A stretch of 64,000 nucleotides of DNA, taken from positions 1 to 64,000 of the forward strand of contig FCNS01000014.1 of NCBI GenBank assembly GCA_900045905.1. The letters run 5' to 3'. The notes under the pieces were generated by a model. That model was not told where the DNA came from and did not search any database. It saw only the letters and a program-made list of their open reading frames with translations. Shown piece by piece: positions 23,804 through 32,937 of the stretch. The stretch is from Clostridiales bacterium CHKCI001. GTDB taxonomy: Bacteria > Bacillota > Clostridia > Lachnospirales > Lachnospiraceae. Each line of letters starts with the position of its first letter. The first letter of the stretch is position 1. Both the position numbers and the translations under genes were made by a program.

Positions 23804-24640
23804 ATGGGAAAAATAATTTTTATTGATGTGGATGGAACTTTAGTAGATTATGAAAATCATTTACCAGAATCGGCTGTAGAAGCGATTCGTGAAGCCAGAA
23901 AAAATGGACATAAGGTATATATTTGTACAGGTAGAAGTAAAGCAGAAGTATATCCTCCTTTATGGGAAATTGGATTGGACGGCATGATAGGTGGAAATGG
24001 CAGCTATGTAGAAAGTGAAGGAGTAGTAGTGATGCATCAATTGATTACACTAGAACAGTGTAAACATATTGTGGACTGGCTTCATGAAAGAAAACTGGAG
24101 TTTTATCTGGAAAGTAATAATGGATTATTTGCGAGTGAACACTTTGAAGAAGAAGGAGAACCAGTAATTCAGGAATACAGTAAGAGGAAGGGAAAAGAAA
24201 ACGCAGAAAAAATAACCATGAAGGAAGCTTTTCCTGATATGATTTATGGAGGAGAATTATATCGAGATGATGTAAATAAGGTAAGCTTTATTTTAAGAAG
24301 CTATCAGGATCATTTGGATTCGATTCAAGAATTTCCTGATTTACAGCCTGGAACTTGGGGTGGAAAAGGCGAAATTGCATTGTTTGGAGATTTGGGTGTA
24401 AAAGATATTACAAAAGCACATGCGATCGATCAATTACTCAATTATCTTGGTGCAAAACGCCAAGATACGATTGCCTTTGGAGATGCAAAAGTGGATATTC
24501 CAATGTTAGAATACTGCCATATTGGTGTTGCCATGGGAAGTGGTGGTGATGAAATCAAGGCTATGGCGGATTATATAACCGATAATGTGGATCAAGATGG
24601 ATTATATAATGCATTTGTGCATTTTGGACTGATAGAATAA
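23804..24640 (+). CDS. HAD-superfamily phosphatase, Cof type
   Basis: A 278-residue cytoplasmic hydrolase. Motif I DVDGTLVD (about 7-14) holds the nucleophile and acid/base Asp, motif II is ICTGRS, and motif IV is IAFGDAKVDIPML with the Mg-binding Asp. The large C2b cap between motifs II and III marks the HAD-IIB/Cof group, which dephosphorylates sugar phosphates or cofactors. The exact substrate is unknown. It is followed 39 bases later by a hexapeptide acetyltransferase, so the two may form an operon. Confidence 0.88.
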   Translation: MGKIIFIDVDGTLVDYENHLPESAVEAIREARKNGHKVYICTGRSKAEVYPPLWEIGLDGMIGGNGSYVESEGVVVMHQLITLEQCKHIVDWLHERKLEFYLESNNGLFASEHFEEEGEPVIQEYSKRKGKENAEKITMKEAFPDMIYGGELYRDDVNKVSFILRSYQDHLDSIQEFPDLQPGTWGGKGEIALFGDLGVKDITKAHAIDQLLNYLGAKRQDTIAFGDAKVDIPMLEYCHIGVAMGSGGDEIKAMADYITDNVDQDGLYNAFVHFGLIE

Positions 24641-24679
24641 CTTTATAGGCTATTTGAGTGTTACAGAGGAGAAATAGAT

Positions 24680-25306
24680 ATGAGCATGAGGGATCGAATT
24701 CGGGAAGGAAAATTATTTACAGATGAATGTGATAGATTGCCAGAAGATCGTTTAAAAGCAAAGAAGTTAATGAGAGCGTATAATAGGACGGAACCAGATG
24801 AAATAGAACAGAGAACGCAGCTTTTAACACAGATATTTGGAAAATTTACAAAGGTATGGATTGAACCACCATTTTATTTCTGTTATGGGACGAATATAAC
24901 GATTGGAGATGGAACATATATTAATTTTAACTGTAATTTTGTAGATGATGGGAAAATAAAAATAGGCAGTGGTGTTTTATTTGGTCCAGCTGTGACAATT
25001 GCTACAGTGGGACATCCAATTAATCCTCAGATGAGAGAATATATGTACACCGATCCCGTTACAATTGAAGATAATTGTTGGATTGGAGCTGGTGTTGTGA
25101 TTTGCCCAGGAGTGGTAATTGGAAAAAATAGCGTAATAGGAGCTGGAAGTGTTGTAGTTCATAGTATTCCAGAAAATTCTGTAGCAGTAGGAAATCCTTG
25201 CCAGGTTATTCGAGCAATTAGTGAGCAAGATAAACAGTATTATTATAAAGATCGCAAAATTGAAGCAAGTGATTTAGAAGAAGAGGCAAAACTTCGTGAA
25301 AAATAG
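24680..25306 (+). CDS. Maltose/galactoside O-acetyltransferase family protein
   Basis: A 208-residue trimeric left-handed beta-helix enzyme. The N-terminal helical segment (LRAYNRTEPDEIEQR region) is the Mac domain typical of maltose acetyltransferases. Hexapeptide repeats run from about 70 to 185, with catalytic-type His in ATVGHPINP and the acetyl-CoA loop at NCWIGAGVVICPGVVIG. It acetylates sugar hydroxyls using acetyl-CoA. GAGGAG lies eight bases before the ATG. A related enzyme is encoded at 58475. Confidence 0.88.
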   Translation: MSMRDRIREGKLFTDECDRLPEDRLKAKKLMRAYNRTEPDEIEQRTQLLTQIFGKFTKVWIEPPFYFCYGTNITIGDGTYINFNCNFVDDGKIKIGSGVLFGPAVTIATVGHPINPQMREYMYTDPVTIEDNCWIGAGVVICPGVVIGKNSVIGAGSVVVHSIPENSVAVGNPCQVIRAISEQDKQYYYKDRKIEASDLEEEAKLREK

Positions 25307-25338
25307 TGGTAGTCCCATAAAATGGGCATGAAAGTTTT

Positions 25339-25421
25339 ATAAGAGGAAATAGTTTCATTGGCAGCATCATGTTTTCTAAAAGCAATGATTTTTTAGTTCA
25401 AATGAATCAATTTCCTCTTAT
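25339..25421 (+). terminator. Long-loop hairpin, possible terminator
   Basis: ATAAGAGGAAAT pairs perfectly with ATTTCCTCTTAT, but the loop is about 59 bases; TCTTGTTTT follows. A functional terminator is possible but not certain. Confidence 0.4.
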
Positions 25422-25493
25422 TCTTGTTTTGGGAATCTGTTAGTGATATAATAAAAAAATAATAGAAATATACACAAAGAGGGAAGGTAAAAC

Positions 25494-26858
25494 ATGGAAG
25501 AAGGGGAACAACAATACATACAAATGACAACAAAACCGATTCCAAATCTAATTATGTCGCTATCAATTCCAACGATTGCTAGTATGTTAATTACTAATAT
25601 CTACAATTTGGTTGATGCCTATTTTGTTGGAAAACTCGGGACAAGTGCTAGTGCAGCAATTGGGATTGTGTTAGGAGTTCAGGCAATTTTCCAAGCAATT
25701 GGATTTATGTTTGGACATGGAGCAGGAAGCATTATTAGCCGAAAATTAGGAGAAAAAGATCATGAAGCAGCTAGGCGTTTTGCGTCTACCAGCTTTTTTT
25801 TATCTTTAATAGTTAGTATGGTTGTAGCAATTTTAGGGCTTTTACTCTTAACACCGCTTATGAGGTTATTAGGAAGTACGGAAACGATCTTACCATTTGC
25901 GAAAAATTATGGTTTTTATATTTTAATATCTGCACCTGCTCTAACAACGAGTTGTGTTTTGAATAATATTATGCGTTATGAGGGGAAAGCTTTTTGGGCG
26001 ATGATTGGTCTGGTGTCTGGAGGAGTCTTAAATATGATAGGAGATCCCATTTTGATGTTTGGATTACATATGGGAATGGATGGGGCAGGACTCTCTACTG
26101 CATTGTCTCAATATATTAGCTTTTTTATTTTACTTTATATGTTCTTAAGCGGAAGGACAGAAAGTAAGATTGCCTTGCAGTATATAAGTAAAAAACCAGC
26201 AGAAATATTAAATATTTTAAAAACTGGATTTCCAAGTTTAATCAGACAGACGCTGAATAGTGTATCAACAATGACATTGAACTGGGGGGCAAAGCCTTAT
26301 GGAGATGCAACAATCGCAGCTATGACAATCGCAGGACGAGTTATGATGTTTATTGCATCTTGTATGATTGGAATTGGACAGGGTTATCAGCCAGTGGCTG
26401 CTTATAATTATGGAGCAAAAAAGTATTCTAGAATTCGAGAAGGATTCTTCTTTACTTGGAAGTTTGGAGAAATTATACTTGGAATATTGGCTGTTATAGG
26501 TCTTATATTCCCAGGGGCTATTGTAAAAATTTTTCGAGACGATCCAGCTGTAATTCAAGTTGGTATTCCTGCTCTGCGGTTTCAATGTATCTCCCTTTTG
26601 GCTCAGCCGTTTAATGTGGCAGCAAATATGATGTTTCAAAGTATTGGAAAAAGTAAAATCGCATCGTTCTTGGCCAGTTTGCGGAGTGGACTATATTATA
26701 TTCCATTAATGCTCTTCTTACCGAACATGATAGGAATTTTAGGAGTTCAGAGTGCCCAAATGTGGGCAGATTTGTTAGCAATTATAACTACAATTCCATT
26801 TGTGGTTTCCTTTTTCCGAAAACTGCCGTCTGATTCGATGTTACCCAAGAGAAAATAA
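25494..26858 (+). CDS. MATE-family efflux transporter
   Basis: A 454-residue protein with twelve predicted membrane helices. MSLSIPTIASMLITNIYNLV and DAYFVGKLGTSASAA open the N lobe, and GIGQGYQPVAAYNYGAKKY begins the second lobe; both are family hallmarks (DinF/NorM-like). It exports cationic compounds or drugs in exchange for Na+ or H+. It converges with a second MATE gene on the other strand (26918-28249), from which it clearly differs in sequence. Confidence 0.92.
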   Translation: MEEGEQQYIQMTTKPIPNLIMSLSIPTIASMLITNIYNLVDAYFVGKLGTSASAAIGIVLGVQAIFQAIGFMFGHGAGSIISRKLGEKDHEAARRFASTSFFLSLIVSMVVAILGLLLLTPLMRLLGSTETILPFAKNYGFYILISAPALTTSCVLNNIMRYEGKAFWAMIGLVSGGVLNMIGDPILMFGLHMGMDGAGLSTALSQYISFFILLYMFLSGRTESKIALQYISKKPAEILNILKTGFPSLIRQTLNSVSTMTLNWGAKPYGDATIAAMTIAGRVMMFIASCMIGIGQGYQPVAAYNYGAKKYSRIREGFFFTWKFGEIILGILAVIGLIFPGAIVKIFRDDPAVIQVGIPALRFQCISLLAQPFNVAANMMFQSIGKSKIASFLASLRSGLYYIPLMLFLPNMIGILGVQSAQMWADLLAIITTIPFVVSFFRKLPSDSMLPKRK

Positions 26859-26898
26859 CTTAAATATGGAAGAATTTTTAGGCTTAAAGCAATGTAGT

Positions 26899-26929
26899 GG
26901 TCACAAGTGAGTGTCTATCACTTGTGACC
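26899..26929. terminator. Perfect hairpin between convergent MATE genes
   Basis: GGTCACAAGTGA and TCACTTGTGACC pair over 12 bp with a 7-base loop. The right arm lies inside the last codons of the minus-strand MATE gene. There is no strong T-tract on either side. Confidence 0.7.
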
Positions 26930-28249
26930 AACTGCGTTACGGTAAATGAAATAAGATGCAGCAGCAGTTAGGAATTCTGTAATCCAAAAAGCGTGCCATA
27001 CTCCAATGGCTCCGATAAACGAACTAAGTAAAAAAGCACATGGAAGAATGATAAGTACATAGCGGAAAAATGAAATAATTAATGATGGCATTCCCATTCC
27101 TAGACCTTCTAATGCACCAGAGGAAGTAACTGAAATAGAAGAAATGATGAAGCCAATACTAATAATACGTAATGCTAAAGCACCTTCCTGAACTGTTTCA
27201 TTATTTGTAGTAAATAGTCCGATTAATTGTTCTGGAATGATAAGGCATAAAAATGTACCAAAAACCATGATGACGATGGTTAACAGCAGCGCTGTTATAT
27301 AGATTTTTTTTACACGTTTCTGTTCTCCAGCACCATAGTTATAACCAATTAAAGGACGCATACCTTGAACGATACCATTAGCTGGTAAGTAGAGAAATGT
27401 TTGAAGCTTATAATAAACTCCCAAAACAACAACATAGATCTGAGAATAACCAGTTAAAATTGCATTTAGTGAGGAAACTAATAGGGAAGGCAATGCCAAA
27501 TTGAGAGCGGCTGGAACCCCAATGGAATATAGTTTTATTCCCATTTCTTTATGATAGATAAAATACTTACGTCGGATTTTTACAGGAATTGGCTTTATTA
27601 TGTAAATAAAAATATAGATAACAAGAGTAACAATTTGACCAATACCAGTGGCAAGTGCAGCTCCTTCGATTCCCATTTGTGGTGCTGGTCCTAATCCAAA
27701 GATTAGAATTGGATCTAAAATGATATTTACAATACAACCGCTTAACATACTGACCATGGAAACAGCCATTCTTCCTACCGATTGGAAAATTTTTTCAAAT
27801 GAGATTCCTAATGCAATAATAATCGAAAAGGAAAATGCGATATTAGAATATCTTAAACCAAGATCAATTACATTTGTATCGGAAGTAAACAAACGAAGAA
27901 ATCTTGGCATAACAGCAATACAAATAATAGTTAATAAAATTCCGTGTATTACATTAAACAGAATTCCTTGTGTTGCTGCGGCATCTGCTTTTGGGTTATC
28001 TTGTGCTCCAAGATAAAATGCAATCGTTGCATTGATACCGATTGCAAATCCTATGATAACCGCATTTACTAGATTTTGAATTGGGAAGACTAAAGACAAT
28101 GCAGTCATTGCATTTTCACTAATTTGAGCTACAAAAAAACTGTCCACAATATTGTAGAGTGAATTCACCAGCATAGAGATAACCATAGGAAGTGACATGG
28201 ACAATACTAATTGTAGTATAGGCTTTTCTTTCATGAATGTTTGATCCAT
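26918..28249 (-). CDS. MATE-family efflux transporter
   Basis: A 443-residue, twelve-helix MATE pump: LSMSLPMVISMLVNSLYNIV and DSFFVAQISENAMTALSL at the N terminus; NGIVQGMRPLIGYNYGAGEQ at the second lobe. The substrate is unknown. The leader is unusual: a consensus promoter at 28436-28464 is followed after about 50 bases by a strong intrinsic terminator and an R2 repeat before the start codon, so expression needs read-through or a second promoter. The 3' end overlaps a hairpin shared with the convergent MATE gene. Confidence 0.92.
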   Translation of the reverse strand: MDQTFMKEKPILQLVLSMSLPMVISMLVNSLYNIVDSFFVAQISENAMTALSLVFPIQNLVNAVIIGFAIGINATIAFYLGAQDNPKADAAATQGILFNVIHGILLTIICIAVMPRFLRLFTSDTNVIDLGLRYSNIAFSFSIIIALGISFEKIFQSVGRMAVSMVSMLSGCIVNIILDPILIFGLGPAPQMGIEGAALATGIGQIVTLVIYIFIYIIKPIPVKIRRKYFIYHKEMGIKLYSIGVPAALNLALPSLLVSSLNAILTGYSQIYVVVLGVYYKLQTFLYLPANGIVQGMRPLIGYNYGAGEQKRVKKIYITALLLTIVIMVFGTFLCLIIPEQLIGLFTTNNETVQEGALALRIISIGFIISSISVTSSGALEGLGMGMPSLIISFFRYVLIILPCAFLLSSFIGAIGVWHAFWITEFLTAAASYFIYRNAVGHK

Positions 28250-28294
28250 AATTTAAATATTCCTTTCAATTTTATTTTTATATAAACTTATACT

Positions 28295-28336
28295 ATGATG
28301 TTGGGGGCAAAAGGTATTTTGACCCCATGATGCCAC
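28295..28336 (-). repeat. Interspersed palindromic repeat R2, copy 2
   Basis: Read on the minus strand it starts GTGGCATCATGGGGTCAAAA and ends TTTTGCCCCCAACATCAT. The GGGGTCAAAA/TTTTGCCCCC arms form a hairpin around a TACC loop. It ends 45 bases before the MATE start codon and sits directly after a terminator. Confidence 0.85.
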
Positions 28337-28338
28337 AT

Positions 28339-28380
28339 AAAAAACCACACAATTATCCATTTATATTGATAATTGTGTGG
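28339..28380 (-). terminator. Terminator in the leader of the second MATE gene
   Basis: On the minus strand: CCACACAATTATC and GATAATTGTGTGG (13 bp, perfect) with a 10-base loop, followed by TTTTTT. It stands between the promoter and the gene, so it acts as an attenuator or ends a short RNA of about 90 bases. Confidence 0.85.
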
Positions 28381-28435
28381 CGAAAAGTAGAACAACTCTA
28401 AAAAAATCCACATCCATAAAGGTTTTGTGCATTAT

Positions 28436-28464
28436 AATATACTATGATAAATGGAATTTGTCAA
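28436..28464 (-). promoter_or_regulatory. Promoter reading into the MATE leader
   Basis: On the minus strand: TTGACA (28459-28464), a 17-base spacer, then TATATT (28436-28441). Confidence 0.8.
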
Positions 28465-28575
28465 GTCTTGCAAAACGGTTTTCAAGACAAATTATCTTAA
28501 TGAGCTAATTGTGAATTTTTCTTTTATCAATTGTTAGTAACAGAAATTAATTCTCAATTTCTATGCTAAAGTTTC

Positions 28576-28604
28576 TTGCCTTTTTGAAGAAAAAATGCTA
28601 TATT
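28576..28604 (+). promoter_or_regulatory. Promoter of ldh
   Basis: TTGCCT (28576-28581), a 17-base spacer, then TATATT (28599-28604), about 60 bases before the gene. Confidence 0.65.
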
Positions 28605-28672
28605 AATAATAGTAATAATTGCTAATATGTCAATATGGATAAAAGTCCAAAGAAAATAGGAGGAAAGAGAAT

Positions 28673-29614
28673 ATGAACATTCAAAAAGCTGCGATTATTG
28701 GATGTGGTTTTGTAGGTGCTTCTTCTGCATTTAGTTTAATGCAGAGAGGATTATTTTCTGAATTAGTCTTATTGGATGCAAATCAAAAGAAGGCAGAGGG
28801 AGAGGCAATGGATTTAAGTCATGGTCGTCCATTCGCTCATCCAATGAAGATTTATGCAGGTACTTATGATGATATCGGTGACTGTGCATTAATTATTATT
28901 ACGGCAGGTGCGAATCAGAAACCTGGAGAGACTCGATTGGATTTAGTACATAAAAATGTAGCGATTTTTAAATCGATTATTCCAGAAATTACAAAAAGAA
29001 ACTTTGAAGGAATTTTAATGATTGTAGCCAATCCAGTGGATATTCTAACTTATGCGGCACTTAAGATTTCTGGTTATCCAAAAGAAAGAGTATTTGGAAG
29101 TGGTACGGTATTAGATACTGCTAGATTCCGTTATTTGTTAAGTGAACATCTTAACGTAGCTAGCCGCAGTGTCCATGCTTATATTATCGGCGAACATGGG
29201 GATAGTGAATTGGCAGTATGGAGTGGAGCAAATGTTTCTGGAATTCATATTAATGATTTCTGTGAACTGAGAGGTCATTTCAGTCATGACGAAGCAATGG
29301 AACGCATCTATAAAAATGTTCGAGACAGTGCTTACGAAATTATTGAACGCAAGGGTGCGACTTATTATGGAGTTGCCATGGCAGTTGCCAGAATCGCAGA
29401 GAGCATTGTACGTGACGAGCATTCTGTTCTTTCTGTTACCAGTTTGATGGAAGGAGAATATGGATTAAATGACCTGTGTATTAGTGTGCCAACCATTGTT
29501 TCTCAAAAAGGTGCGGAACAAGTATTAGAGATTCCTTTAAGTGAAAAGGAACAGGCAGAATTGAAAAAATCCGCAGAAGAATTGCATAAAGTGCTAGAAA
29601 GTCTAGATTTGTAA
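28673..29614 (+). CDS. ldh: L-lactate dehydrogenase
   Basis: A 313-residue enzyme reducing pyruvate to L-lactate with NADH. The GCGFVGASSAF loop (about 10-20) binds NAD. The substrate-specificity loop reads AGANQKPGETR, with Gln at the position that separates lactate from malate dehydrogenases, and the catalytic His is in IIGEHGDSELA. Arg and Asp of the active site are present in DTARFRYLL. AGGAGGAAAG precedes the ATG. It is monocistronic with its own promoter and terminator. Confidence 0.95.
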   Translation: MNIQKAAIIGCGFVGASSAFSLMQRGLFSELVLLDANQKKAEGEAMDLSHGRPFAHPMKIYAGTYDDIGDCALIIITAGANQKPGETRLDLVHKNVAIFKSIIPEITKRNFEGILMIVANPVDILTYAALKISGYPKERVFGSGTVLDTARFRYLLSEHLNVASRSVHAYIIGEHGDSELAVWSGANVSGIHINDFCELRGHFSHDEAMERIYKNVRDSAYEIIERKGATYYGVAMAVARIAESIVRDEHSVLSVTSLMEGEYGLNDLCISVPTIVSQKGAEQVLEIPLSEKEQAELKKSAEELHKVLESLDL

Positions 29615-29640
29615 GGATTAAGTTAATTAGATTAAAGTAG

Positions 29641-29698
29641 TTAAGAGCCTGCTTTTGAATCCATTATAACAATGAGGTTTCAAGAGCAGGTTCTTTTT
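29641..29698. terminator. Terminator between ldh and trpF
   Basis: AAGAGCCTGCTTTTGAA pairs with TTTCAAGAGCAGGTTCTT (few mismatches), followed by TTTTT. It may also serve trpF on the other strand. Confidence 0.85.
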
Positions 29699-30323
29699 AT
29701 CGTAATTTCTGATTCATAGAAGTTTTGCGTACATTTGATACAAATGTGTGAATCTTAATGGGATCTTTTCCTGGCTTGTCTGAATACTCCACTCCTGAGG
29801 ACACATCCACACCATCAGGTCTCAGATAGGTAATTGCTGTTTGTACGTTATTTGGAGTTAGACCACCAGCAAGTAGAAGCAGTTTTTCATCCCGTGGAAT
29901 CTGTTTCACTAGACTCCAATCAAATGTTTTTCCACTGCCAGGTTCTTGTGCATCAAATACATAGCCAGCAATACTGGTACAATTATGATAAAACTCGTAT
30001 TGATCTATGTCTTTGATATTAAATGCTTTCAAAACAGGGATATTTATCTGATGAAAAAGTCCTTCTGGTAGATTGCCATGAATCTGTAAATAATGAAATC
30101 CAGCAGCTTCTATTTGTTGTACCTGTTTGATTGTAGGAGATACAACAACTGCAACGGTTTTGATTTCAGGATTTAAAGCTTGTTGTATTGCTTTGGCTTG
30201 TTCTAATGAGATATTTCGCTTACTTTTGGGATAGAAGAGTACCATACCTGCAAAATCTACATGATCCTTATTTAAATATTCTGCTTCTTTTGGGGTTGTT
30301 AAGCCACATATTTTAATCTTCAT
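29697..30323 (-). CDS. trpF: Phosphoribosylanthranilate isomerase
   Basis: A 208-residue TIM-barrel enzyme, third step of tryptophan synthesis (phosphoribosylanthranilate to CdRP). MKIKICGLTTPKEAEYL carries the catalytic Cys, GMVLFYPKSKRNIS the phosphate region, LAGGLTPNNV and GVDVSSGVEYSDKPGKD the C-terminal phosphate site with the catalytic Asp. It stands apart from other trp genes, at the end of a string azlC-azlD-methyltransferase-trpF. The rest of the pathway must lie elsewhere, or the enzyme serves a salvage role. Confidence 0.93.
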   Translation of the reverse strand: MKIKICGLTTPKEAEYLNKDHVDFAGMVLFYPKSKRNISLEQAKAIQQALNPEIKTVAVVVSPTIKQVQQIEAAGFHYLQIHGNLPEGLFHQINIPVLKAFNIKDIDQYEFYHNCTSIAGYVFDAQEPGSGKTFDWSLVKQIPRDEKLLLLAGGLTPNNVQTAITYLRPDGVDVSSGVEYSDKPGKDPIKIHTFVSNVRKTSMNQKLR

Positions 30324-30352
30324 AATTCGTAATCCTTTTTATACTTATAAAA

Positions 30353-31084
30353 TTATTTTTTTCTAGCAGATACTAATAACATCATAGGACGACGCATCTC
30401 GTCTTTCATTCCTGGAATATCCATCATTTCTTCTGGCGGCTGTGGCTCAATGATATGTTGAAGCTCAAAGTTCATTTGAAGTAAATTGTTTAAATAAGTA
30501 GTTAAAGTTCTATGATATTTTATAACCTTCTCTCCAAGGAAAATAGCTTCTCTTTTCCCTTCATAGTAATAGTTGTCAACAGGAAAATGAAGAATATTTC
30601 CATTATTATCATAATACCAATCCTGTGTACCATATGCGGTAAAAACAGGGTGTTCTACAGAAAACACAAATTCTCCGCCTTGTTTTAACCAATTGGAAAT
30701 ATTTTGAACGATTGTCTTAAAATCCTGAATATAATGGAAAGCTAATGAACTTAAGATAATGTCAAAGGTTTCTGCTGGAAGATTTAAATCTTCTATTGCA
30801 GCGCAACGATAGGTAATATTGGAAGCTGAGTTTTTTTGTTTGGCTGTTTCCAGCATTTTATGGGAAAGATCGATCCCTAATACGTGATTTGCTCCCTGTT
30901 CAACTGCGTATTTACAGTGCCAGCCGTAACCACAACCTAAATCTAATACCTCTTTACCTTCAAAATCTGGTAAAATCTTTTGAAACGCAGACCATTCTCC
31001 AGCTCCTTTCAGTCCGTATTTGGAACGGCTCATTTCTGCATATTTTTTGAAAAAATTATTGTCATCGTATTTATTTTCTTTCAT
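30353..31084 (-). CDS. Class I SAM-dependent methyltransferase
   Basis: A 243-residue methyltransferase. VLDLGCGYGWHCKYAVEQGA (about 45-64) is motif I, GIDLSHKMLETAK the acidic loop, and DIILSSLAFHYIQDF motif IV. The N terminus YDDNNFFKKYAEMSRSKYGL is typical of a widespread small-molecule methyltransferase group in Firmicutes. Substrate unknown. It lies between azlD and trpF on the same strand with short gaps (47 and 29 bases), so co-transcription is likely. Confidence 0.85.
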   Translation of the reverse strand: MKENKYDDNNFFKKYAEMSRSKYGLKGAGEWSAFQKILPDFEGKEVLDLGCGYGWHCKYAVEQGANHVLGIDLSHKMLETAKQKNSASNITYRCAAIEDLNLPAETFDIILSSLAFHYIQDFKTIVQNISNWLKQGGEFVFSVEHPVFTAYGTQDWYYDNNGNILHFPVDNYYYEGKREAIFLGEKVIKYHRTLTTYLNNLLQMNFELQHIIEPQPPEEMMDIPGMKDEMRRPMMLLVSARKK

Positions 31085-31131
31085 TGTGTTATCCTTTCTG
31101 GGGCGATAAAATAATATGGGATTAAAATGAT

Positions 31132-31458
31132 TTAAAATAAGAATTGAATAAGTAGCATATAGCTAATAGTTCCACCTGCAATGGAAAGCAGCATTTGACG
31201 TTTCCATAGATGGAGCAGCACAACGAGCATAATGCTAATCAGTTCTGGAATACCATGGTTACCACTTAGAATATTCACTTCTTTTAAGCAATAAATCACT
31301 AACATTCCAAAAACAGCCGCAGGAAGTACTTTTCCAAGATATTGGATGTATTTTGGCGTAGGTTTTCCAGCTGGAAAGAGTAAAAAAGGGAGGAAACGTG
31401 TTAGCATTGTTCCAAAGATGACCATGACAATTGTAATAATTTGTTGTGTAACTGTCAT
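31132..31458 (-). CDS. azlD: AzlD-family branched-chain amino-acid exporter subunit
   Basis: A 108-residue protein with four membrane helices, the small partner of Azl[21 protein letters not shown] and [20 protein letters not shown] are family-typical. Together with AzlC it exports branched-chain amino acids or toxic analogues such as azaleucine. Its start overlaps the end of azlC by four bases. Confidence 0.9.
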   Translation of the reverse strand: MTVTQQIITIVMVIFGTMLTRFLPFLLFPAGKPTPKYIQYLGKVLPAAVFGMLVIYCLKEVNILSGNHGIPELISIMLVVLLHLWKRQMLLSIAGGTISYMLLIQFLF

Positions 31459-32159
31459 GCTTTTTCACCTGCTTTCTCTAAAGGTTTACGGAGTAAAGTC
31501 AATACTCCAAGAATACAAAACATAGATGGAATAATAAAATTAGAGGAACCAAAAGCAATTAGACATAGTAAGGATAGAGCGAGTCCTAAAATGGCACTTG
31601 TATGGTTCTTATCTTTCATCCATTGTTCCATAAATATTACTACAAACATGGCAGTCATTACAAAATCCAGTCCTTCTGTATTAAAATGAATCAGAGAGCC
31701 AAAAATACCTCCGAGTGTTGCACCTGAAAACCAATAAAAATGGTTTAATAATGTAACAAAGAACATAAACAAGCCTTTGTCTACATCAGCTGGAATCGAA
31801 GCAGTATAGTTAATAGAGAATGTTTCATCACAGAGTCCAAAAATGAGATAAAACTTTTTCCACCCTGTATTCTTATATTTATCCAGCATAGAAATACCAT
31901 AAAATAAATGCCGTGCATTGATCATAAGTGTTAGCGTAAGTGCTTGAAGAGGGTTAAATGCTCCGAGCAATAAATTACATGCCACAAATTCTATCGATCC
32001 AGCGAAAATGGTAAGGCTCATTAGCATAGGATACCAGAAACTGAATCCTGAAACATTCATATAAATGCCATAAGTAAGACCTAGAAACCAAAAACCAGCA
32101 AAAATTGGAAGTGTATGGGGAAATGCTGCTTTCAGTGCTTTTTTGTATGTTCCTTTCAA
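31455..32159 (-). CDS. azlC: AzlC-family branched-chain amino-acid exporter subunit
   Basis: A 234-residue protein with about seven membrane helices. [20 protein letters not shown] opens the family fold; [18 protein letters not shown] and [20 protein letters not shown] are conserved AzlC segments. It is the large subunit of the exporter with AzlD. The start is a TTG with AGGAGG seven bases upstream. The promoter at 32241-32269 drives the azlC-azlD-methyltransferase-trpF string. Confidence 0.92.
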   Translation of the reverse strand: MKGTYKKALKAAFPHTLPIFAGFWFLGLTYGIYMNVSGFSFWYPMLMSLTIFAGSIEFVACNLLLGAFNPLQALTLTLMINARHLFYGISMLDKYKNTGWKKFYLIFGLCDETFSINYTASIPADVDKGLFMFFVTLLNHFYWFSGATLGGIFGSLIHFNTEGLDFVMTAMFVVIFMEQWMKDKNHTSAILGLALSLLCLIAFGSSNFIIPSMFCILGVLTLLRKPLEKAGEKA

Positions 32160-32240
32160 GTGAAAACCTCCTATCGTTTCGATATAAAAAAGCTCAGTTC
32201 AAATTCCCTTTTAAGATTACAGTTATATCAGGCAAGATTA

Positions 32241-32269
32241 AGTATAGCATTAATGTAAAGTGAGCTCAA
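32241..32269 (-). promoter_or_regulatory. Promoter of the azlCD string
   Basis: On the minus strand: TTGAGC (32264-32269), a 17-base spacer, then TATACT (32241-32246). Confidence 0.7.
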
Positions 32270-32282
32270 TGCTGTAATAATA

Positions 32283-32344
32283 AAAATTTTACACCATCGT
32301 ACTTAATTTATAAATAAATTATAAGTAGGATGGTGTAAAATTTT
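32283..32344 (-). terminator. Terminator of the nitrogenase-like operon
   Basis: AAAATTTTACACCATC pairs perfectly with GATGGTGTAAAATTTT (16 bp), inner loop 30 bases with further A/T pairing. It lies just after the flavodoxin stop. Confidence 0.88.
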
Positions 32345-32361
32345 ATATCAAACTTATATTT

Positions 32362-32916
32362 TTAAGATATTGATTTGAATGGAAGACCTTTTTCTTGAAA
32401 TCGTCTATAAATTTCAATTCGTTCTCTAAAGCGTTCTGCACCTAGTTCACATTCTGCTTTGGTTGGATGGGATGCCATAATAGACCATCGAATTTCATTC
32501 TCTGGGGATGTACTGTGAGTCCCTTGTGTTCCGTTTTTACGGAACATCTTAATGATTTGTTCAGAGAGTGCTCCGTTACATACATAACTTCCAATTATTG
32601 TATTATTTTTCTTTACAATATCGATTCCTGCATTCACTGACTGGTTTGCATGGGTAGAATCTGCGTAAAACCCTAATGTACAAAATATGCCAACAGCTTT
32701 TCCTGAGACTTTTTTCATAAATTCCTGCATTTTCTTTTCAGGACCACCTTTATCTACCCAATAGCCAAGTAAAATAATATCTCCATCTAGCTCAGGTTCT
32801 CCATCCTTTAAATTATGGAGCGTCCATGTATCTGCTTCTGTAATTCCAACAGCAATGGCTTCTGCTAATCGTTTTGTTTTTCCAGAAAGACTGGAGTAAA
32901 TGATTTGAACTTTCAT
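32362..32916 (-). CDS. Flavodoxin-family protein
   Basis: A 184-residue protein with the flavodoxin fold. The N-terminal IIYSSLSGKTKRLAEAIAVG matches the FMN-phosphate loop (S/T-x-S/T-G-x-T), and IILLGYWVDKGGPEKKMQEF the second FMN loop. The C-terminal third is helical and longer than in classical flavodoxin. Last gene of the nitrogenase-like operon, 21 bases after subunit B. The likely role is to deliver low-potential electrons to the NifH-like Fe protein or to act as an FMN reductase on the product. The ribosome site AGAGGAG is clear. Confidence 0.82.
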   Translation of the reverse strand: MKVQIIYSSLSGKTKRLAEAIAVGITEADTWTLHNLKDGEPELDGDIILLGYWVDKGGPEKKMQEFMKKVSGKAVGIFCTLGFYADSTHANQSVNAGIDIVKKNNTIIGSYVCNGALSEQIIKMFRKNGTQGTHSTSPENEIRWSIMASHPTKAECELGAERFRERIEIYRRFQEKGLPFKSIS

Positions 32917-32937
32917 ACGAAATCTCCTCTTGAGTAA

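Noticed and set aside
28288-28413. 41-codon leader peptide on the minus strand before the second MATE gene
   Set aside because: The frame is open through the terminator and R2, but no ribosome site precedes its ATG and the composition looks random. Mentioned only inside the MATE leader finding.
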